From: Streptomyces tendae
Lineage (GTDB): Bacteria; Actinomycetota; Actinomycetes; Streptomycetales; Streptomycetaceae
Direction: 5' to 3'
Assembly (NCBI RefSeq): GCF_008632955.1
Contig: NZ_CP043959.1
Span: forward strand, 3,472,001 to 3,536,000
Length of the DNA stretch: 64,000 nt
Shown here piece by piece: positions 63,014-64,000 of this stretch. How positions within the stretch are numbered: position 1 is the first letter of the stretch; the number at the start of each line of letters is the position of its first letter. The notes under the pieces were generated by a model. The model saw only the letters and a program-made list of their open reading frames with translations, ran no database searches and was not told the origin of the DNA. The translations under genes were made by a program, and so were the position numbers.

Positions 63014-63670
63014 TCACTCGGGACGCAGCGTCACCAGGGTCTCGCCCTCCGTGGTGCGCACCTCGTAGCGGACGGTGTCGTCGGAGTGCAGGGCGGAGCC
63101 GCCCGGGATCGTGTTCGGGCGGGCGTCGTGGCGGGGCACGGCCCAGCTGGTCATGACGTCCTCGGAGCCGTCGCGGGCGACGCCCACGAGAACGCATGCG
63201 CGCGGTCCCGCCGCGTCCTTGACCCGCAGCTCCACGGCGCTGCCCCAGTCGCGGTCCTCGACGGTCACCTCGGCCCACACCCCGGAGCGTTCGTCGGTCG
63301 CCTCCACGGTCAGCGGGCGGGGCCCGTCGCCGCCGCGCGCCAGCACGAGGGCGGCGGGGGCGGACACCGCGATCACCACCGAGGCGGCCAGCGCCAGCAG
63401 CAGCCGGCGGCGCCCGGCGCGACGCCGTCCGGCCACCTGCGTGAGCAGCCGGTCCAGCATCCGTGGCGAGGGCTGGGCCATCGGGTGGACCGGGCGCGGG
63501 GTGGCGCTGCGGTAGAGCATCAACTGGCGTGTGGCGGGGCCGAACTCGGTCACCTGGACAGCGCAGCTGGGGCACTCCATGAGGTGGTCCTCGAAGCGGA
63601 ACGCCTCCGCCTCGTCCAGCACGCCGAGCGCGTAGGCGCCGACGTCGCGATGCCTCTCCAGGGACCTCAT
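63014..63670 (-). CDS. Zinc-finger anti-sigma factor (transmembrane)
   Basis: About 218 residues. The N-terminal zf-HC2 domain reads HRDVGAYALGVLDEAE, then HLMECPSC (HxxxCxxC), the ZAS signature. One membrane helix follows (RLLLALAASVVIAVSAPAALVLA). The C-terminal about 110 residues are an extracytoplasmic beta-rich domain. It should sequester an ECF sigma factor, but no sigma gene adjoins it within the window. ATG 63670 has GAGG upstream. Confidence 0.9.
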   Translation of the reverse strand: MRSLERHRDVGAYALGVLDEAEAFRFEDHLMECPSCAVQVTEFGPATRQLMLYRSATPRPVHPMAQPSPRMLDRLLTQVAGRRRAGRRRLLLALAASVVIAVSAPAALVLARGGDGPRPLTVEATDERSGVWAEVTVEDRDWGSAVELRVKDAAGPRACVLVGVARDGSEDVMTSWAVPRHDARPNTIPGGSALHSDDTVRYEVRTTEGETLVTLRPE

Positions 63671-63844
63671 GCCGAATCCTCGTGCCGTTGGGTGCGGGTG
63701 GGGTTACTCCTTGCTCCCACCGGTACGCACCAGGCAGCCGAATCACTCAAGCCACGCACCGAATCGTGACCTAAGGATTCGGAGCCCTCGGGGCCGCGGA
63801 TTGGTGGCGATTTCCGAGGCGGCCCGAAGGGGTGGACGCGGGCC

Positions 63845-64000
63845 CTAGAAGAGGTGGATGGCGAGGTGTCCCAGGGGCAGTCCGAGCTGCCAGGCGGGCG
63901 TCCACACCTTCGGTCCCTCGTCCTCGCCGGCCGCCCCGCCCCCGGGTACCGCGTTGAGGTCGGGCGCCAGCAGTTCCGTCTCCCGCAGCCAGCGCCAGGC
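63845..64000 (-). CDS. C-terminal end of an unrecognised protein (partial)
   Basis: An open leftward frame enters from the right edge and ends at TAG 63847-63845. The last residues include VWTPAWQLGLPLGHLAIHLF. Codon composition is coding-like. I do not recognise the family. The 174-bp gap to the anti-sigma start holds no visible feature. Confidence 0.55.
   Translation of the reverse strand, partial: AWRWLRETELLAPDLNAVPGGGAAGEDEGPKVWTPAWQLGLPLGHLAIHLF

Overview
The window looks like a Streptomyces (or close actinomycete) chromosome. G+C is very high with strong C/G third-position bias, short intergenic gaps, many GTG starts, and Streptomyces-type regulators (SARP, XRE-SARP-NB-ARC, PAS/GAF/SpoIIE phosphatase). 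About 1-54 kb is a large secondary-metabolite locus. About 54-64 kb is ordinary chromosomal genes (GH38 alpha-mannosidase, aldo/keto reductase, lipase-maturation-factor protein, SpoIIE phosphatase, Fpg/Nei glycosylase, anti-sigma factor).

Layout. (i) 1-16.2 kb is one leftward, tightly coupled operon. It begins with benzoxazole-type chemistry: KASIII-like acyltransferase, aryl-AMP ligase, aryl carrier protein, amidohydrolase and SDR dehydrogenase. It continues with a chorismate-to-3-hydroxyanthranilate module (PhzD-type isochorismatase, PhzE-type ADIC synthase, class II DAHP synthase). It ends with a phosphopantetheinyl transferase and a set of split lipid/polyketide synthase proteins (AT-ACP; FabL-type enoyl reductase-KS-half KS; pseudo-KR/KR), the last running off the left edge. 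(ii) 16.7-23.8 kb, divergent, holds a PaaK-like acyl-adenylating enzyme and a 6-methylsalicylate-synthase-type iterative PKS (KS-AT-DH-KR-ACP). (iii) 24.2-29.0 kb has a TetR regulator, a DHA2 drug exporter and a heavily frameshifted XRE-SARP-NB-ARC regulator. (iv) 29.3-51.5 kb is a complete PUFA-synthase-type system: free ACP, PfaA (KS-MAT-ACP-ACP-KR-DH), a PfaB/PfaC-like fusion (KS-CLF-AT-DH-DH) and PfaD, followed by two acyl-CoA-dehydrogenase-like proteins, a second PPTase and a COG2907-type flavoprotein. (v) 51.6-53.9 kb has a SARP, a MerR regulator and a small divergent protein.

How they may work together. The aromatic part matches nataxazole/AJI9561/caboxamycin-type benzoxazole logic: 6-methylsalicylate plus 3-hydroxyanthranilate, activation, carrier-bound ester or amide formation, and amidohydrolase-assisted cyclisation. 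Unusually it sits with two different lipid synthases, one of them translationally coupled to the aromatic genes. The product could be a benzoxazole or hydroxyanthranilate carrying a polyunsaturated or reduced acyl chain; this is inference. A 15-bp palindrome GAGT-N7-ACTC occurs twice in the central divergent promoter and twice upstream of the SARP 36 kb away, which suggests one regulon.

Caveat on sequence quality. About twenty apparent frameshifts in the cluster genes are all explained by loss of one base, almost always inside a C or G run, with conserved protein on both sides. I read these as consensus errors rather than real mutations, and give full-length gene spans with the break points noted.
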